Source: Vicinamibacterales bacterium (GTDB taxonomy: Bacteria; Acidobacteriota; Vicinamibacteria; Vicinamibacterales; UBA823). Taken from it: 64,000 bases of DNA. The notes below the pieces were generated by a model that saw only the letters and a program-made list of their open reading frames with translations, was not told where the DNA came from and made no database searches. Location of the stretch: NCBI GenBank assembly GCA_036012125.1, contig DASCOS010000025.1:62001-126000 (forward strand), given 5' to 3'. The position numbers were made by a program, and so were the translations under genes. Shown here piece after piece: positions 45,269 through 55,607 of the stretch (its first letter is position 1; each line of letters begins with the position of its first letter).

Positions 45269-45895
45269 ATGTGTACGGCGGCCATTATCGCCGGTGGTGA
45301 AGCGCGGCGACTCAACGGGCGAGTGAAAGGGACCCTACCATTTGGCACGACCAGTCTCGTCGAACGCCAGATCGCGGTTCTCCGAGCGATAACTGAGAAA
45401 CTTCTGATTATCACCAACAACGAAAGCGCCTACACCGGACTGGGCGTACCGGTGATCAACGACGAAATCCCAGGTTCTGGTGCGATCGGTGGAATCTATA
45501 CGGCACTCGTGCACGCCACCGTGGACCCTGTGCTGGTCGTGGCCTGTGACATGCCGTTCATTAATGAACCGTTCTTGCGTCTTCTCGTCAATGCCGACCG
45601 GTCTGCTGATGTGACCATTCCGAAAACCGCCAATGGTTACGAACCAATGTGTGCATGTTACTCCCGACGGTGCGCATCACGCTTGCGGCAGCAAATCAAC
45701 AACGGCGCGCTCAAGATTCAGGAACTACTACCGCACCTACGAGTCCGAGAGGTTGGAATAAACGAGATTGCACCGCATGATCCGAGCGGCCTACTCTTCT
45801 CCAACGTAAATACACCCGATGATTACGCCAGGGCGCTTCAGCACCTAGACTCCGGTCATTCGATGTTATCGAGTCCAGAACTACCCAAGAAGTAA
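45269..45895 (+). CDS. mobA: Molybdenum cofactor guanylyltransferase
   Basis: A 208-residue nucleotidyltransferase that attaches GMP to molybdopterin, forming the MGD cofactor. The N-terminal AAIIAGGEARRLNGRVKGTL is the GTP-binding loop (with one odd position, AGGEARR for AGGxSxR). NDEIPGSGAIGGIYTAL and VVACDMPFINEPFLRLL carry the metal aspartate. No other molybdenum-cofactor gene is nearby. It precedes argS by 11 bases and the two are probably co-transcribed. Confidence 0.88.
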   Translation: MCTAAIIAGGEARRLNGRVKGTLPFGTTSLVERQIAVLRAITEKLLIITNNESAYTGLGVPVINDEIPGSGAIGGIYTALVHATVDPVLVVACDMPFINEPFLRLLVNADRSADVTIPKTANGYEPMCACYSRRCASRLRQQINNGALKIQELLPHLRVREVGINEIAPHDPSGLLFSNVNTPDDYARALQHLDSGHSMLSSPELPKK

Positions 45896-45906
45896 AACCA
45901 GACCAC

Positions 45907-47922
45907 ATGATTCTTCCGATTCACGAACTCATAAAGACACAAATAAGAGCGGTGGCAAAACGGCTCTACGGTCTCGACGACACCGCACTGCCATCAATTA
46001 CTATTCAGATACCGCCAAACCGTACCATTGGCGATCTAGCCGTACCGGTAGCGTTTGAACTGGCAAAGGTCGCGCGCAAAGCGCCACGAGTAATTTCTAC
46101 GGAGCTCGTTGACGCGCTGGGTGAGATTGATGGTGTTACCGCCATTGAGCCCTCTCCGAACGGATACATTAACTTCTTTCTCGATCGTCGATCTTTTCTG
46201 ACCAATCGAATCAACCTGCCTGTTCAGCAAGATTCCATAGGCGTCAGTCAAGGTAAAACCATTGTTGAACACACGGCGATCAATCCTAACAAGGCCGCGC
46301 ACATCGGGCACCTCCGGAACGCAGTGCTCGGAGATACGTTGAGCCAACTTCTACGTTTCCAAGGCCATCACGTCGAGGTTCAAAACTACATCGATGATAC
46401 GGGAGTACAGGTCGCCGATATGGTCGTGGCTTTTCGTGAGCTGGAATCGATGGGTCTGGACAAAGTCAAATCAGAAGCCAGGAAAACAAACTTCGATCAC
46501 TACTGCTGGGATTTGTATACAAGAGTAACCGAGTGGTACGAAGCCGATTCAAGCCGACTCCGTCTGAGATCCGAGGCCTTGCAGGCACTGGAAGCTGGCA
46601 ACAATGAAATGGCCGACACAGCTGCGATAATCGCCGACCACATCGTCCGCTGTCATTTGGCAACGATGGCAAGACTGAAGATCAACTACGACCTACTTAC
46701 CTGGGAAGGCGACATTCTCAGGCTGCGCTTTTGGGCTCGCGCCTTCGACATCCTGACCAAAGCCGGCGTAATGTTTCAGCCGAAGGAAGGTAAACTCGCG
46801 GGCTGCTGGGTAATGCAGTTGAGTGACCAGACCACTACCGCTTCCGAAAACCCGTCGAACAACACGGCTGTTGAACCAGAAGAAGCACGCCTAAAAGTGA
46901 TTGTCCGATCGGACAACACAGTGACCTACGTTGGCAAGGATATCGCCTACCAGTTCTGGAAGTTTGGACTGCTTGGTGCCAATTTTTTCTACCGCCCGTT
47001 TAATACCTCGCTTAACGACCAACCGCTATGGGCCACTAGTTCAAACCCGTCGGTCGAACCTACTGCAACTGCTCCACCGGTGTTTGGATGTGCCGATACC
47101 GTCTACAACGTTATAGACACCCGTCAAGCTTATTTACAGCAACTACTCGCGCAGGCCCTACGGGCTATGGGTTATACCGCCCAAGCCGAACACTCAATTC
47201 ATTTCTCATATGAGATGGTCACGTTGTCCCACAGCACGGCGCGAGCTTTAGGACTAGAAAACATCGACACGGACCGTCCATTCGTTGAAGTATCAGGCCG
47301 CAAAGGCCTCGGCGTAAAGGCCGATGAGCTCCTGGACCGCCTCGTTGAAGCCGCAAGCCGTGAAGTAACCAAGCGGAATCCGAATTTGCCTGCTGACGAG
47401 GCAGCAAGTATCAGCCGTATGATTTCCACCGCAGCTGTGCGTTACTTCATGATCAAGTTCTCGCGCAGTAAAGTTATTGTCTTCGACATTGACGAAGCTT
47501 TGAGTTTTGAAGGGGAAAGTGGTCCATATTTACAATACGCTGCAGTCCGTGCGAATAATATCTTCAAGAAACTGCACGAGCGGACAGACCTTGATGAGCC
47601 TGCCATCATTGAAAAGCTCGGTTCGGTATCTACAGATTGCCTAGCCCGCGGTGATGGCGATGGCCTGTGGGAACTGGTGCTCGAGTCTGCACGACTCGAC
47701 GAGGTTGTCGATCAGGCCGTGAGAAGTCTCGAGCCATCCATACTAGCCAAGTACTCTTTCGGGCTGGCGCAACTGTTTAACACCTTCTACCACCATCACC
47801 CAATCGTGAACGAAGAACAGGCAGAGCTCCAACTCTGGCGGGCAGGAGCGACGCTCTACTTTAAGACGCAAATGACTCGTGCTTTGGGATTGATAGGGTG
47901 CGAGGTTCCCTCTCGAATGTAG
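45907..47922 (+). CDS. argS: Arginyl-tRNA synthetase
   Basis: A 671-residue class I synthetase, longer than the usual ~560-590. The N-terminal Add-1 domain is followed by the HIGH motif NPNKAAHIGHLRNAVLGD. GRKGLGVKADELLDRLVE stands in place of KMSKS, as in many ArgS. The C-terminal DALR-type anticodon domain ends ALGLIGCEVPSRM. Extra length comes from low-complexity inserts around residues 300-390 (TTTASENPSNNT, SNPSVEPTATAPPV) within the catalytic region. It converges with the methyltransferase gene with an eight-base gap. Confidence 0.94.
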   Translation: MILPIHELIKTQIRAVAKRLYGLDDTALPSITIQIPPNRTIGDLAVPVAFELAKVARKAPRVISTELVDALGEIDGVTAIEPSPNGYINFFLDRRSFLTNRINLPVQQDSIGVSQGKTIVEHTAINPNKAAHIGHLRNAVLGDTLSQLLRFQGHHVEVQNYIDDTGVQVADMVVAFRELESMGLDKVKSEARKTNFDHYCWDLYTRVTEWYEADSSRLRLRSEALQALEAGNNEMADTAAIIADHIVRCHLATMARLKINYDLLTWEGDILRLRFWARAFDILTKAGVMFQPKEGKLAGCWVMQLSDQTTTASENPSNNTAVEPEEARLKVIVRSDNTVTYVGKDIAYQFWKFGLLGANFFYRPFNTSLNDQPLWATSSNPSVEPTATAPPVFGCADTVYNVIDTRQAYLQQLLAQALRAMGYTAQAEHSIHFSYEMVTLSHSTARALGLENIDTDRPFVEVSGRKGLGVKADELLDRLVEAASREVTKRNPNLPADEAASISRMISTAAVRYFMIKFSRSKVIVFDIDEALSFEGESGPYLQYAAVRANNIFKKLHERTDLDEPAIIEKLGSVSTDCLARGDGDGLWELVLESARLDEVVDQAVRSLEPSILAKYSFGLAQLFNTFYHHHPIVNEEQAELQLWRAGATLYFKTQMTRALGLIGCEVPSRM

Positions 47923-47930
47923 GCCTGGCA

Positions 47931-49223
47931 CTAACGTTCGAGCACTGCCATCAACTCAACGTGAGCCGTATTCGGGAAAAAGTCGAAGCCGTCTAACCGA
48001 CGGAGACTGTAGCCCGCACCACCTAGTACGGAGAGGTCGCGTGCAAGTGTGGCAACGTCACACGAAACATAGACAAGCCGGCATGGTCCAGTGTTCGCAA
48101 TCAAAACCCGCGCCTCACGCGACAGCCCGGTTCGTGGAGGGTCAATAATCCAGACGCCACGCGAACTGCGCCGCTTCCCTCGTAGGTAGCGCTCGACTGT
48201 TCGTCTCACGACGCGCACCCGTCCCCCGGCGGACTGTGCATTGGCTACCAAATCTGCCACAGAAATCGGATCGTTTTCTACGGCTGTCACATCATCCGCC
48301 CCACACGCTGCAGCTCCCAACGCAAACACACCAACCCCAGCGTAGAGGTCAACTAGGGGGCCAGGCGTGAGCTCCATAAGAACGCGCTCGACGAGCGTAG
48401 CTAGGAGAAACCGATTGCCCTGAAAAAACGCAGGTGGACGTCGACGGAGAGGAACTTCAGGCACTTGTGACAGCGACGGAAGCATCGTAGACCAAGATTC
48501 GATGATTTCTGGCTCACCGATCACGTGTTGAACTGGTTCAGCGCGTCGCACGGAGGCTGAAACTCCTCCAATGCCTGATACAGCGCCCAGTGACGAGAGT
48601 GCTGTGACATCGGCCGGTCGCTCTCGGTCTAGCCAGCAATGGATTACTCGCTGTTCACCATCGACCGACTCGGCGAGGTCAATAGCTCTGATAGTGCTGT
48701 CAGGAATGTGCGATGAAAATAAAGATTGCAAATCGCCGATAACTTTCCCAGTCTCGGTCGAAAGCTGTCCTGTCTTAGCAGCATCACATAGGTGATGCGA
48801 CCCACTACGTAGAAATCCCACCCGTTTCCCTGCTACATACAAACGGGCTCGTAATCGATAACCTTGCTCAAAAGAAGGGGCGATCGTTATGTCTTTTGGA
48901 GGCGGAAGTCGCCCGATACGGGCGAACGCATCAGCAACAATTTCACGTTTCAGTGAGAGTTGCCGCGAATATGCAATATGGGAAAACACATTCCCGCCGC
49001 AGGAGGGATCGCATAACACAGGACGGCGGTCATGGTCAGCAAGAATGACCTCTTCGGTCGAGGCTACCGGCACGCCACGACGGGAGTGTGCGACCCGTGC
49101 CCGGACCCGCTCACCGGGAATTGCTCCGGACACCAATATTACACGGCCGTCGTGCCTTGCAATCATCCGGCCGCCAACAGCTGGCCGCTCAATCGCTAGC
49201 TCAAGTAGGGCTCCCGAGTCCAT
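47931..49223 (-). CDS. 23S rRNA (uracil-5-)-methyltransferase, RlmD/TrmA (RumA) family
   Basis: A class I SAM methyltransferase of about 430 residues. An N-terminal TRAM-like domain (VSGAIPGERVRARVAHSRRG) precedes the cysteine region CDPSCGGNVFSH. The SAM domain has LVDLYAGVGVFALGAAACG, DPPRTGLSREA and the catalytic-nucleophile segment LVYVSCDVATLARDLSVL. It methylates C5 of a uridine, either U1939 or U747 of 23S rRNA or a tRNA T54; which cannot be decided. Start at ATG 49223; a TTG at 49244 gives seven more residues. Confidence 0.88.
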   Translation of the reverse strand: MDSGALLELAIERPAVGGRMIARHDGRVILVSGAIPGERVRARVAHSRRGVPVASTEEVILADHDRRPVLCDPSCGGNVFSHIAYSRQLSLKREIVADAFARIGRLPPPKDITIAPSFEQGYRLRARLYVAGKRVGFLRSGSHHLCDAAKTGQLSTETGKVIGDLQSLFSSHIPDSTIRAIDLAESVDGEQRVIHCWLDRERPADVTALSSLGAVSGIGGVSASVRRAEPVQHVIGEPEIIESWSTMLPSLSQVPEVPLRRRPPAFFQGNRFLLATLVERVLMELTPGPLVDLYAGVGVFALGAAACGADDVTAVENDPISVADLVANAQSAGGRVRVVRRTVERYLRGKRRSSRGVWIIDPPRTGLSREARVLIANTGPCRLVYVSCDVATLARDLSVLGGAGYSLRRLDGFDFFPNTAHVELMAVLER

Positions 49224-49244
49224 CTCGTAGCTCAACCGATTCAA

Positions 49245-49946
49245 TTAGGTGGAACTCAAGCGCGGTAGGCCGAGCTGAACCCGTAAACGTTGTTCGACTG
49301 CAAGTTTGGTCGCTTCCTCGTACGCAGACTGTGACATCCTCTCTCGGAAAACACCAAGTTCCGTCGCCACTTCAGCCTCCACAGCTTTAATCGTGGGTTC
49401 GTCGGCCACGACCCGAATATCCCGCATCATGGCTCCATCTAGATTCTGGAGACTCTTGAGGAGGTCGGAACGAACAGAACCGCGTACTGTTTTCGCCTGT
49501 TCACGAAGTTCATCAAGGGCACGAACGACGCGATTCAACACAACGTGAAGGCCTGGCCAAGGCTCTGGATTCATAAGGCAAGCCGTTAGCCTCGACATCA
49601 CAGTGGTCAGATGTTTTGGTAGGCTCTTAGCCGTAGCCCGACTATCATCGCGCTGGTCAACATCTATCGTGGGACCAACAGACCGCCGCCAATCATCAAA
49701 TGCACGAAGCACATCGTTCTCGCAGAACTCGATATGCAATGGATACCGTCGACTACTCTTACTCTTGGCCTCATACCGTGTTACGCGCTCATCAATACCG
49801 CGCATGACTATTTTGAGTGGCAAGCCCTGTTCAGCCCAGCCGCGTACCAACTCAAAAGCTGGACCAACCAAACGGATGAGGCGACCTCGGTTCTTCTGAC
49901 AGAGGTAAGTTTCAACAGCCCGACAGTATTCAGCGTAGTCACTCAC
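49245..49946 (-). CDS. Conserved protein of unknown function
   Basis: A 233-residue soluble, mostly helical protein. Noticeable segments are YCRAVETYLCQKNRGRLIRL near the N-terminus, GWAEQGLPLKIVMRGIDERV and IEFCENDVLRAFDDWRRSVG in the middle. There is a long charged helical second half with no membrane helix or signal. I associate it with an acidobacterial family but know no function. It overlaps coaX by four bases upstream and is followed 21 bases later by the rRNA methyltransferase gene, so a translation- or RNA-related role is conceivable but unsupported. Confidence 0.75.
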   Translation of the reverse strand: MSDYAEYCRAVETYLCQKNRGRLIRLVGPAFELVRGWAEQGLPLKIVMRGIDERVTRYEAKSKSSRRYPLHIEFCENDVLRAFDDWRRSVGPTIDVDQRDDSRATAKSLPKHLTTVMSRLTACLMNPEPWPGLHVVLNRVVRALDELREQAKTVRGSVRSDLLKSLQNLDGAMMRDIRVVADEPTIKAVEAEVATELGVFRERMSQSAYEEATKLAVEQRLRVQLGLPRLSST

Positions 49947-50758
49947 TGCGACATCTTGGCACGAAAACGTTCCCAGACTATCCGGAGACCGTACAAGGTG
50001 AGTTCTGGCACGACTGCCTCTATAACTGAAGTTTGCTCAGCAACGACGGCAGCCATTCCTCCGGTCGCAACACAAATCGGTGCACCCTCACCAGACGTAG
50101 GCTCAAATTCATCGCGTAGTCGAGCCTCGATACCCTCGACCATCGCAACATATCCATAGAATAAACCTGACTGCATCGACTCGACCGTCGTTTGCCCGAT
50201 GACGCGCTTGGGTTTGCAGACATCAACGCGTGGAAGCTGCGCTGCACGCTGAAATAGCGCATCAGCTGAAATGTCAACGCCTGGACAAATGACACCACCA
50301 AGATACTCACCACGCGAAGAGATGCAATCGAACGTCGTAGCAGTGCCAAAGTCGACGACGACAACCGGCCTACCGTCCACACGTCCGAAGCGCTCATAGG
50401 CAGCGATTCCATTGACAAATCGGTCGGCGCCTACTTCGCTCGGCCGCTCGTAGCGTATAGGCATACCCGCGAATACGGCGTCCTCGGCTGGCTCGACGAC
50501 CTTGGTTTGGAGATCGAAGTAACGTCTGATCATCTCGGCCATTGTGCCGGTTAGTGACGGAACAACCGATGCCATGATAACGCCGTCAATCTCTGCTTTA
50601 TCGAGGCCCCTCGCTTCAAAGAGATCGCTCACAAGAATACCGAGCTCATCCGCAGTGCGCTCCCGCAGCGTGGCAAGACGCCAACTTTGGGTGAGCGTTT
50701 CACCTTTGAAGACCCCAAACACGAGATTCGTATTGCCCACGTCAACCGTCAGGAGCAT
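49943..50758 (-). CDS. coaX: Type III pantothenate kinase
   Basis: A 271-residue ASKHA-fold kinase for the first step of coenzyme A synthesis. The N-terminal MLLTVDVGNTNLVFGVFKG is the phosphate-binding motif. GADRFVNGIAAYERFG and VVVDFGTATTFDCISSRGE carry the catalytic aspartate and substrate-binding residues, and YLGGVICPGVDISADALF completes the signature. The start at ATG 50758 is unambiguous because the first strand begins at residue 2. Its downstream end overlaps the unknown gene by four bases. Confidence 0.95.
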   Translation of the reverse strand: MLLTVDVGNTNLVFGVFKGETLTQSWRLATLRERTADELGILVSDLFEARGLDKAEIDGVIMASVVPSLTGTMAEMIRRYFDLQTKVVEPAEDAVFAGMPIRYERPSEVGADRFVNGIAAYERFGRVDGRPVVVVDFGTATTFDCISSRGEYLGGVICPGVDISADALFQRAAQLPRVDVCKPKRVIGQTTVESMQSGLFYGYVAMVEGIEARLRDEFEPTSGEGAPICVATGGMAAVVAEQTSVIEAVVPELTLYGLRIVWERFRAKMSQ

Positions 50759-50797
50759 GTCATACCGTTCCTTAGCAGAATGGTCTTCAGGTGAGCC

Positions 50798-51598
50798 TTA
50801 AACCCAGCGTACCTCACCAGAAACAACCCGTTCAGTCGTTCCATTGACGCGTACCAACAACGCCCCATCAGCGTCGATGCCAGCAGTCGTGCCACGTCGC
50901 ACTCCAGACGGCCCATCCAGTTCGACCGCAGAGGCAATGCTCGACGGGGACAGTGTGCGCCAACGATTCAGAATAGCATTCATCTGGCCGTCGACCATTC
51001 TTGCTCGCCATACCGACAGTGCAGCTAACACTTCAACTAGGAGGTCTTCCAATGGCACAACTTCGCCACATTCAGACTCGATTGAAGTAGCCGTATCGGA
51101 CAGTGCCGACAGATTCGACGCCGCTAGCAGATTAATACCAAACCCGACCACGACGTACTCAAGACCAGTCGGCGAGGCTCCAGCTTCGGAAAGAATACCA
51201 CCGAGCTTCCTAATAACACCTCGCTTAACCATTAAGTCATTCGGCCATTTGAGCACCACTGTAAGCCCTGCCCGACAGCGTATCGCTTCGACCAACGCGA
51301 CGCCGCTCATCAGCGTCAATACCGGAGACAATAGTGGAGGTCGGAACACCACCGAAGCGTAAAGGCCGGCACCTTGGGGAGACAACCAAGAACGTCCGCG
51401 GCGACCTCTCCCAGCGGTCTGGGCCCCGGCAACCACAGTCGTGCCCTCTGGTGCACCAGCCAGAGCAAGTTCGATCGCCTTGTCGTTTGTTGATCCGGTT
51501 TCTTCCAGGTAGGTAACTCGCCCCACGAAACATCCGAGCCGGTCCCTATGTGTTCTAAACGCAGCCACCATTGGCACCGGTAGACCGTAGTTACTCAA
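50798..51598 (-). CDS. birA: Biotin--[acetyl-CoA-carboxylase] ligase
   Basis: A 266-residue group I biotin protein ligase without the N-terminal DNA-binding domain, so it is probably not a repressor. The biotinyl-AMP motif GRGRRGRSWLSPQGAGLYAS is intact, preceded by EETGSTNDKAIELA. LKWPNDLMVKRGVIRKLGGI and VGFGINLLA follow, as in BirA, and a small C-terminal SH3-like domain is present. The start at 51598 is a TTG overlapping the nadC stop; ATG 51571 is an alternative. Confidence 0.94.
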   Translation of the reverse strand: MSNYGLPVPMVAAFRTHRDRLGCFVGRVTYLEETGSTNDKAIELALAGAPEGTTVVAGAQTAGRGRRGRSWLSPQGAGLYASVVFRPPLLSPVLTLMSGVALVEAIRCRAGLTVVLKWPNDLMVKRGVIRKLGGILSEAGASPTGLEYVVVGFGINLLAASNLSALSDTATSIESECGEVVPLEDLLVEVLAALSVWRARMVDGQMNAILNRWRTLSPSSIASAVELDGPSGVRRGTTAGIDADGALLVRVNGTTERVVSGEVRWV

Positions 51599-52443
51599 TG
51601 ATCTGACCGCACAAGCTCAAGACTAAAGTCAACCGACGGTGCTGAATGCGTTAGCGCACCGACCGAGACGTAGTCTGCCCCCGTTGCGACCAGGCCTGGC
51701 ATCCTTTTCAATGTCACGCCTCCTGATATCTCGATCTTGGCTCGGCCCCGACTACGGCGCACCACTTCACGGACATCAGCATCAGTCATGTTATCCACCA
51801 GTAACCTATCAGCACCCGCATCTAGGGCGTCGTCGGCTTCCTCGACGCTGTCAACCTCGACTTCAATCGACTTATCAAGCTTGGCCCCCCGCACCAGATC
51901 TAGCGCTACTGCCACGCCCCCAGCAAGGACAATATGGTTATCCTTGATCAAAACCCCGTCATCCAGTGCGAAGCGGTGGTTAGACCCACCTCCTACCCGT
52001 ACAGCGTATTTTTCCAGCCTCCGTAACATCGGAGTCGTCTTACGCGTATCTAACACAGTCAAAACGCCCGCACTCGCACCAACAAACGCGCGCGTAAGGG
52101 TCGCTATACCAGACAGACGTTGTAGAAAATTCAGCGCAGTACGCTCGCCAGCCAAAATCGATCGCGCAGCTCCTGACAAATTAGCTACAACCTCCCCAGC
52201 GACACAGCTGTCCCCGTCAGACCGCTGGCACGTTAGCTTGACGCGGGAATCTACCTGCCTGAATACTTCAGTTACGATCTCAAGTCCAGCCAGGACGCAG
52301 GTAGACCTTGAGAGAATGCCACCTTTGGCCCAGCTGGTAGTTTCGACAATCGCTTCGCTCGTAATGTCACCAGCGCCGAGGTCTTCTTTCAGTGCGCGTT
52401 GGACAAGCTTCCGGTAGACTGCCGGCTCCAATGCTTCAGTCAT
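51595..52443 (-). CDS. nadC: Nicotinate-nucleotide pyrophosphorylase (carboxylating)
   Basis: A 282-residue quinolinate phosphoribosyltransferase of NAD synthesis. EDLGAGDITSEAIVE at the N-terminus is typical. The barrel has ERTALNFLQRLSGIATLT, LDTRKTTPMLRRLEKYAV, GGSNHRFALDDGVLIKDNHI and KIEISGGVTLKRM, all with the expected arginines and lysines. It overlaps valS by one base upstream and birA by four downstream, so valS-nadC-birA-coaX form one tightly packed run of tRNA charging and cofactor genes. nadA and nadB are not present in the window. Confidence 0.95.
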   Translation of the reverse strand: MTEALEPAVYRKLVQRALKEDLGAGDITSEAIVETTSWAKGGILSRSTCVLAGLEIVTEVFRQVDSRVKLTCQRSDGDSCVAGEVVANLSGAARSILAGERTALNFLQRLSGIATLTRAFVGASAGVLTVLDTRKTTPMLRRLEKYAVRVGGGSNHRFALDDGVLIKDNHIVLAGGVAVALDLVRGAKLDKSIEVEVDSVEEADDALDAGADRLLVDNMTDADVREVVRRSRGRAKIEISGGVTLKRMPGLVATGADYVSVGALTHSAPSVDFSLELVRSDH

Positions 52444-55109
52444 TACCGGGAAAGCTCCTCCAGAAGGCGTTTGAGCTTGTCACGCTGCTTAATCAGCCCC
52501 TGAACCCGTGCCTCAGTATCAGCCACGACCTCTGGCGCTGCGCGCTCCCTGAACTTGGGATTCGCTAGCTTACTTTGGTCAGCGGCATGCTGTTTTTTAA
52601 TCTTCAACAGTTCCTTCGCAACACGATTAGCTTCGTCCTGACGATTAACGATGCCGGCAAGCGGGACGTGCACCTGAAGGTCCCTGACAACCCGAACCAC
52701 GGTTTCCGGGTGACGTTTTACGCGATCTTGAAACTCTACCTCGTCAAGCCCGGCGAGTCTGACGAGATGAGCTTCGCCACCGTCAAGAATCCGCTGTGAC
52801 AGCTTGTCTGCACCTTCAATAAAAACCTTAATTTTCTGTGCGGGTGGCACCCCCCACTCAGCTCGAACGATGCGGATTGCAGTGATAACCTCTTGGATTA
52901 AGGTCATCTCGGCTGCAGCCGCATCATCTTTCCACTTGGCTTCCGGACCAGGAAACGCAGCGAGTGTCAGTGTTTGGTGCTGGCCATCCTGGGAACGGCC
53001 ATCGCCAGGTCGCTGTGGTAACTGCTGCCAGACTTCCTCCGTTATAAACGGAATAATTGGATGGAGAAGCCTTAAGGCCCGGTCGTGAACCTCCAGTAAA
53101 ACAGAAATGGCGGTCTCACGCTCTGGACCAGTTTCTTGGAGAGAAGGTTTGACTAATTCAATGTACCAGTCCGCATACTCGTGCCAGAAAAAGTGATATA
53201 GCCGGTCAGCCGCAACGTCAAAACGGAACGTTTCAAGCGCTTCACCAACTTCGGCACTTAGCTCGTTGACGCGATGTAAAATCCATCGGTGTACGAGTTC
53301 CGATGGGCGTGCAGGGGGATTTGACCTGACCTCGCCCTCTTGGAGCTGCATTAGGACAAAACGTGAAGCGTTCCACAACTTGTTAATAAACTGCCGAGAA
53401 CCTCGCAGACGGCCCTCGGACAGTGAAATGTCCATGCTGGGTGATGCGAGTGCTGTCAGAGTGAATCGCAGTGCATCAGCACCGATCTCATCCATAAGTT
53501 CAAGAGGGTTTACAACGTTACCCTTAGACTTACTCATCTTTTGCCCATGGGCATCTCGCACGAGTGAAGTAATGTAGACCGTCTTGAACGGCACTTCTTG
53601 CCCGAACTTCAACCCGAACATGATCATTCGTGCAACCCAGAAAAAGATGATGTCGAGACCAGTAAGCATGAGGGTTGTGGGATAGTACCGCTCAAGATCG
53701 ACCGTCCTGTCCGGCCACCCCATCGTACTGAAAGGCCAGAGCCCTGAGCTAAACCAAGTATCCAGAACATCCGTATCCTGTTGAAGTGAACCACCGCACT
53801 CACACATTCCTGGGGCCTCTTCTGCGACCACAATCTGATCGCACGAATTGCAATACCACGCAGGGATGCGGTGCCCCCACCAGAGTTGCCTTGAGATACA
53901 CCAGTCGTGGATGTTAGACATCCACTCAAAATAAGTCTTCGTCCATTTCTCAGGAATAAACGTAATCTTTCCCTCTCGTACAACATCGATAGCAGGCTTA
54001 GCCAGTGGGCCAATACGTACGAACCACTGCGTCGACACGAGAGGCTCAACGACCGTACTACATCGTTGGCAGTGGCCCACGGCATGCTCGTGATCCTTGA
54101 CCTCGATGAGTGCACCCTCACGGTCCAAACGATCGAGCACTGCACCACGAGCCTCTAGGACCTTTAAGCCGGTAAAAGGTCCAGCCGCATCGGTCATTCG
54201 GCCGTCTTCGTTAATTACTGACACTTGCGGAAGATCGTGACGCTGACCTATAGCGAAATCGTTGGGATCATGCGCAGGAGTCACCTTAACAGCACCAGTT
54301 CCAAACTCCTGGTCGACGACCGCATCGGCAATGATCGGAAGCTCGCGATCGAGTAGCGGCAGTCGCAAACAGCTTCCAACTTCAGACCGATACCGCTCGT
54401 CATCTGGATGAACCGCCACAGCAACATCACCCAGCATCGTCTCTGGACGCGTGGTTGCCACGGTGACAGCACCGTCGCGACCAACGTAACGGTACTGAAT
54501 GTAGTAGAGCTTGCCAGTCGTATTTCGGTGAACGACCTCTAGATCAGATAACGCCGTACGACAGCGTGAGCACCAATTGACGATGTAATTGCCACGATAG
54601 ATTAAACCTTCTTTATAAAGTGCAACGAACACGCGCCGAACAGCACATGATAAATTCTGATCGAGAGTGAACCGTTCGCGACTCCAGTCAACTGACGAGC
54701 CCAGGGTACGCATCTGAGTAACAATCGTCCCCTTGCTCTTGCGCGCCCAAGCCCAGACGCGCTCTTCAAATGCCTCACGCCCGAGGTCGTGTCGAGATTT
54801 ACCCTCCGTTGCGAGTTGTCCCTCTACAACATTCTGGGTCGCGATACCCGCATGGTCCGTCCCCGGCAGCCACAACACATCATCTCCGTGCATTCGTCGC
54901 CACCTGGCGATGATGTCTGGCAAAGTCTGGTTTAAGGCATGGCCGATATGAAGCTGGCCAGTCACATTCGGGGGAGGCAGTACCATGCTAAACGGTGGAC
55001 GATCCGATTCGGACATGGCGCGAAATGCCCCAATCGATTCCCAGAACGCATACCATTTGGGATCGACTTGGCGATGTTCAAATGTCTTGGACAGCAATAC
55101 CTTAGGCAT
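52443..55109 (-). CDS. valS: Valyl-tRNA synthetase
   Basis: An 888-residue class I synthetase. It has the HIGH motif [18 protein letters not shown], the CP1 editing domain ([19 protein letters not shown]), and KMSKS in [18 protein letters not shown]. An anticodon domain follows, and the C-terminal coiled coil ([20 protein letters not shown] onward) is typical of ValS. Two zinc-like cysteine pairs appear (CSRC, CQRC, CNSC). The start ATG at 55109 gives [19 protein letters not shown], the expected N-terminus. Confidence 0.96.
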   Translation of the reverse strand: MPKVLLSKTFEHRQVDPKWYAFWESIGAFRAMSESDRPPFSMVLPPPNVTGQLHIGHALNQTLPDIIARWRRMHGDDVLWLPGTDHAGIATQNVVEGQLATEGKSRHDLGREAFEERVWAWARKSKGTIVTQMRTLGSSVDWSRERFTLDQNLSCAVRRVFVALYKEGLIYRGNYIVNWCSRCRTALSDLEVVHRNTTGKLYYIQYRYVGRDGAVTVATTRPETMLGDVAVAVHPDDERYRSEVGSCLRLPLLDRELPIIADAVVDQEFGTGAVKVTPAHDPNDFAIGQRHDLPQVSVINEDGRMTDAAGPFTGLKVLEARGAVLDRLDREGALIEVKDHEHAVGHCQRCSTVVEPLVSTQWFVRIGPLAKPAIDVVREGKITFIPEKWTKTYFEWMSNIHDWCISRQLWWGHRIPAWYCNSCDQIVVAEEAPGMCECGGSLQQDTDVLDTWFSSGLWPFSTMGWPDRTVDLERYYPTTLMLTGLDIIFFWVARMIMFGLKFGQEVPFKTVYITSLVRDAHGQKMSKSKGNVVNPLELMDEIGADALRFTLTALASPSMDISLSEGRLRGSRQFINKLWNASRFVLMQLQEGEVRSNPPARPSELVHRWILHRVNELSAEVGEALETFRFDVAADRLYHFFWHEYADWYIELVKPSLQETGPERETAISVLLEVHDRALRLLHPIIPFITEEVWQQLPQRPGDGRSQDGQHQTLTLAAFPGPEAKWKDDAAAAEMTLIQEVITAIRIVRAEWGVPPAQKIKVFIEGADKLSQRILDGGEAHLVRLAGLDEVEFQDRVKRHPETVVRVVRDLQVHVPLAGIVNRQDEANRVAKELLKIKKQHAADQSKLANPKFRERAAPEVVADTEARVQGLIKQRDKLKRLLEELSR

Positions 55110-55185
55110 AGACGGCGTTGATCGTATCAGGCCCTAGCCTCCACCGGGCGTCGAAGTGAAGGTACTTCAACCACAAAAATCTGGG

Positions 55186-55602
55186 TCAGCGGGCCGATGC
55201 GGCGGGCCGAACCTGTTGCCGAATAAATTCAACGATGACCTGCATCGAGGTTCCAGGTGGAAAAATACCGGTAATCCCAATTTCGTTAAGCTTCGGCACA
55301 TCGATATCAGGAATGATTCCACCAACGACCACGAGCACATCCGTGATGTCCTTCGCCTGTAACAACTCGATGACACGCGGACAGATGTGATTATGCGCTC
55401 CCGACAGGATTGAGAGGCCGATCACATCAGCATCTTCTTGCAGCGCCGCACCAACAATTTGTTCTGGCGTCTGGCGGAGTCCGGTATAAATCACCTCCAT
55501 ACCAGCATCACGAAGTGCTCTGGCGATGACCTTGGCTCCCCGGTCGTGCCCATCGAGTCCTGGCTTAGCTATGACGACGCGAATATTCCGCATAATGGAC
55601 AA
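55186..55602 (-). CDS. Methylmalonyl-CoA mutase, cobalamin-binding subunit
   Basis: A 138-residue B12-binding protein. The hallmark DxHxxG is present in [20 protein letters not shown], which supplies the histidine that ligates cobalt; later strands read [20 protein letters not shown] and [19 protein letters not shown]. It is the C-terminal half of the mutase made as a separate chain, encoded five bases downstream of the large subunit. Start ATG at 55602 would include five extra residues before IRVVIAKPG; 55590 is an alternative. Confidence 0.93.
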   Translation of the reverse strand: MSIMRNIRVVIAKPGLDGHDRGAKVIARALRDAGMEVIYTGLRQTPEQIVGAALQEDADVIGLSILSGAHNHICPRVIELLQAKDITDVLVVVGGIIPDIDVPKLNEIGITGIFPPGTSMQVIVEFIRQQVRPAASAR

Positions 55603-55607
55603 CCCGC

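Noticed and set aside
45907-47922. argS as a defective gene because KMSKS is missing
   Set aside because: Many functional ArgS have GRKGxGVKAD instead of KMSKS; the rest of the protein is intact.
53624-54148. 174-residue minus-strand ORF inside valS
   Set aside because: Lies fully within the valS frame, with no family features; an alternative-frame shadow.
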